The position numbers and the translations under genes are program-made. From JAKVCB01 sp963578605 (GTDB lineage Bacteria > Planctomycetota > Planctomycetia > Pirellulales > Lacipirellulaceae), in the NCBI GenBank assembly GCA_963578605.1, contig CAUZEA010000031.1:1-53337 (forward strand): a stretch of 53,337 bases of DNA. Reading direction: 5' to 3'. The notes beneath the pieces are model-generated. The model was not told where the DNA came from. It made no database searches and worked only from the letters and a program-made list of their open reading frames with translations. The number at the start of each line of letters is the position of its first letter. Position 1 is the first letter of the stretch. Shown in pieces: positions 51,403-53,337 of the stretch.

Positions 51403-53031
51403 ATGGCAAAAATGATTGCCTTTGAGCAAGAAGCCCGCGATGCAATGCGTCGCGGCGTCCAGAAACTGACCAGAGCCGTCAAAATCACGCTTGGTCCGAA
51501 GGGCCGCAACGTGATTCTCCAAAAAAGTTTTGGCTCGCCAACCGTTACCAAGGACGGCGTGACCGTGGCAAAGGAAATCGAACTGGAGGACACTTACGAG
51601 AATATGGGTGCGCAGATGGTCAAGGAAGTTGCCAGTAAGACCAGCGATGTGGCTGGCGACGGAACGACCACTGCAACCATTTTGGCCGAGGCTATTTTCA
51701 ACGAAGGCCTGCGGGCCGTAGTCGCGGGGGTAAACCCGGTCCAAATGAAACAAGGTATTGAGCAGGCGGTGGACGACGTCACTGCAGAGCTCAAAAAGAT
51801 GTCGATCAAGATCAAGAGCAGCGAAGAGATGGCTCAGGTCGGTACGGTCGCTTCCAATGGGGACCGTGAGATCGGGATTATGCTTGCCGAAGCGATGGAA
51901 AAAGTCGGTAAAGATGGCGTGATTACAGTTGACGAAGGGAAGAGCCTGGCAACCGAGGTTGAGTGGGTTGAAGGTATGCAGTTCGACCGCGGTTACCTTT
52001 CGCCCTACTTCGTTACCGACAATCAATCGATGGAGTGTGTGCTGGAAGATGCCTATGTACTGATTCACGAAAAGAAGATTACGAACGTGAAGGATCTCGT
52101 TCCCGTGCTTGAATCGGTGGTCAATAGCGGAAAATCACTCCTGATTGTGGCTGAGGATATCGAGGGTGAAGCCTTGGCGACGCTCGTTATCAACCGGTTG
52201 CGAGGCACCTTTAATATCTGTGCGGTCAAGGCTCCGGGCTTTGGCGATCGACGCAAGGCAATGATGGAAGACATTGGTGTTCTCACTGGCGGACAGGCCA
52301 TTTTCGAGGACCTGGGTATCAAGCTGGAGGGAATCGGACTTGAAGACCTTGGCCGGGCCAAGAAGATCATCATCGACAAGGACAATACGACGATTATCTC
52401 GGGCGGTGGCAAGAGCGGAGACATCAAGGGTCGTATTGATCAAATCCGCAAAGAAATCTCCAATGCCACCAGTGACTATGACAGTGAAAAACTCGAAGAG
52501 CGGCTGGCCAAGTTATCCGGTGGAGTCGCCAAGGTGAACGTGGGCGCTGCGACCGAGAGCGAAATGAAAGAGAAGAAGGCTCGCGTCGAGGACGCCCTGC
52601 ACGCCACGCGGGCAGCCGTGGAAGAAGGTATTTTGCCCGGTGGTGGAGTCGCTCTGTTACGTGCCAGTACCAAGATTAGTATTGGTGAAGATGCCACCCC
52701 TGACCAGGAGGTGGGCTACAATATCGTCGTACGGAGCTGTCGTGCACCATTGAAAGCGATTGTAGTCAACGCTGGGCAGGACGGTGGTATCGTGTGCGAG
52801 AAGGTTTCCGGCAAGACGAGCAACTATGGTTACAATGTGGCCACGGACTCCTATGAGGATTTGGTGAAGGCGGGTGTCATTGACCCGACCAAAGTGACCC
52901 GCACGGCTCTCCAAAATGCGGCCAGCGTGGCCACGTTGTTACTTACTTCGGATGCTTTGATTGCCGAAGCGCCCAAGAAGGACAAAAAGGGCGGTGGCCC
53001 AGGGCATGGTGGCATGGACGACGTGTATTGA
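51403..53031 (+). CDS. groEL: Chaperonin GroEL
   Basis: A 542-residue Hsp60 that folds proteins in its ATP-driven cavity. The ATP-binding DVAGDGTTTATILAEAIF, the apical VEGMQFDRGYLSPYFVT, the FGDRRKAMMEDI region and the AAVEEGILPGGGVALLR motif are all intact. The C-terminal tail is GGGPGHGGMDDVY rather than the long GGM repeats of E. coli, so the cavity tail is shorter and more polar. AAGGAG lies before the ATG. Planctomycetes often have more than one GroEL, and this copy is the one paired with groES here. Confidence 0.98.
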   Translation: MAKMIAFEQEARDAMRRGVQKLTRAVKITLGPKGRNVILQKSFGSPTVTKDGVTVAKEIELEDTYENMGAQMVKEVASKTSDVAGDGTTTATILAEAIFNEGLRAVVAGVNPVQMKQGIEQAVDDVTAELKKMSIKIKSSEEMAQVGTVASNGDREIGIMLAEAMEKVGKDGVITVDEGKSLATEVEWVEGMQFDRGYLSPYFVTDNQSMECVLEDAYVLIHEKKITNVKDLVPVLESVVNSGKSLLIVAEDIEGEALATLVINRLRGTFNICAVKAPGFGDRRKAMMEDIGVLTGGQAIFEDLGIKLEGIGLEDLGRAKKIIIDKDNTTIISGGGKSGDIKGRIDQIRKEISNATSDYDSEKLEERLAKLSGGVAKVNVGAATESEMKEKKARVEDALHATRAAVEEGILPGGGVALLRASTKISIGEDATPDQEVGYNIVVRSCRAPLKAIVVNAGQDGGIVCEKVSGKTSNYGYNVATDSYEDLVKAGVIDPTKVTRTALQNAASVATLLLTSDALIAEAPKKDKKGGGPGHGGMDDVY

Positions 53032-53055
53032 AAAAAGACAAACCATCAACATTTT

Positions 53056-53092
53056 AAGCCTCGGGTGATGCTCATTACCCGAGGCTTTTTTT
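53056..53092 (+). terminator. Rho-independent terminator after groEL
   Basis: An 11-bp perfect stem, AAGCCTCGGGT pairing with ACCCGAGGCTT, with a 10-base loop, runs directly into a T-tract (seven T). It begins 25 bp after the groEL stop. The convergent PEP-CTERM gene ends 67 bp further on, so it may work for both strands. Confidence 0.92.
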
Positions 53093-53158
53093 GGGTTTCC
53101 GTTTCTTCCTGGAGTTCCCGGCAAGATCCAATTCGGCGGGAGCGAAAATGTTGTGCGA

Positions 53159-53335
53159 TCAGGCAATTCGAGATCGCGGCATGCCGTGCGAAAGGCCGCC
53201 TAGTGCCAGCCAACGTGCCAACAAGATCAAGATTACAAAACAGAGGGTCAAGCTTTCAGGCTCTGGGATTGCCATCGTGGTTGAAGATGCGGCTGAGGCT
53301 GTGGGTGACGCCGGAACAATCACCCCGAATCCGTT
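53159..53335 (-). CDS. PEP-CTERM protein, 3' end only
   Basis: The window ends inside a minus-strand gene; its last 59 codons are visible. They encode a Ser/Thr/Ala-rich stretch (VPASPTASAASSTT), then the PEP motif (AIPEPESL), a hydrophobic helix (TLCFVILILLARWLALGG) and a basic-containing end (HGMPRSRIA). This is a PEP-CTERM exosortase-sorting tail, the second in the window after that at 9970. The tail after the helix is slightly longer than usual. The rest of the protein lies outside, so its function cannot be told. Confidence 0.75.
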   Translation of the reverse strand, partial: NGFGVIVPASPTASAASSTTMAIPEPESLTLCFVILILLARWLALGGLSHGMPRSRIA

Positions 53336-53337
53336 TT

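Overview
The window reads as chromosomal DNA of a planctomycete, most likely of the Pirellulales. The evidence is a DUF1559 prepilin-like protein, PEP-CTERM surface proteins, a fragment of the planctomycete-type heme-binding domain, a TIGR03546/TIGR03545 gene pair, a tetrahydromethanopterin-linked C1 gene (mch) beside an Ole-type ligase and reductase, and loosely packed housekeeping genes on both strands with little operon structure. No plasmid or phage core was seen.

Layout. 1-1.7 kb is the right edge of an integrated element: an XRE-type regulator and a tyrosine integrase whose last codons run into a tRNA(CAU) gene. 1.9-7.3 kb (minus strand) is a sugar uptake operon: lipoprotein binding protein, double-ABC ATPase, a permease with an unusual inserted domain, and a sodium:solute symporter. 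7.6-9.4 kb holds shikimate kinase and a shikimate dehydrogenase-like gene in opposite orientation. 9.4-11.9 kb contains a PEP-CTERM protein, an acyltransferase gene broken by a one-base frameshift, and a decayed 78-bp copy of the 3' end of that gene. 12.2-17.8 kb has a two-domain GNAT enzyme, glucuronate isomerase, a SUMF1-like protein followed by a broken heme-domain remnant, and a sugar-acid dehydratase-like FAH-family enzyme.

18.5-24.5 kb carries a 1100-residue exported protein with a tail of repeated aromatic modules, an M24 peptidase and a DUF1559 protein with an internal duplication. 24.9-34.9 kb is plus-strand: the TIGR03546/TIGR03545 pair, mch, an MptN/RimK-like ligase overlapping an OleC-like ligase, an OleD-like reductase, aspS and a thioredoxin-fold protein without redox cysteines. 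35-42.3 kb is minus-strand: mutS downstream of a solitary fliG, folD, pgpA and a cysteine synthase-rhodanese fusion. The fusion is transcribed divergently from a sulfite reductase and its companion protein (42.6-45.5 kb), which together form a sulfide-making and sulfide-fixing locus. 45.5-50.2 kb is a parvulin-type isomerase and mfd. 50.9-53.1 kb is groES-groEL with a clear terminator, and the right edge cuts a second PEP-CTERM gene.

No CRISPR array, rRNA, complete mobile element or obvious defence system was found. The most unusual items are the aromatic-module protein, the permease with an inserted Rossmann-like segment, the sulfur locus, the mch-ligase-OleC gene string, and the three gene remnants that mark recent decay. 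All family names come from reading motifs by eye; no database search was run.
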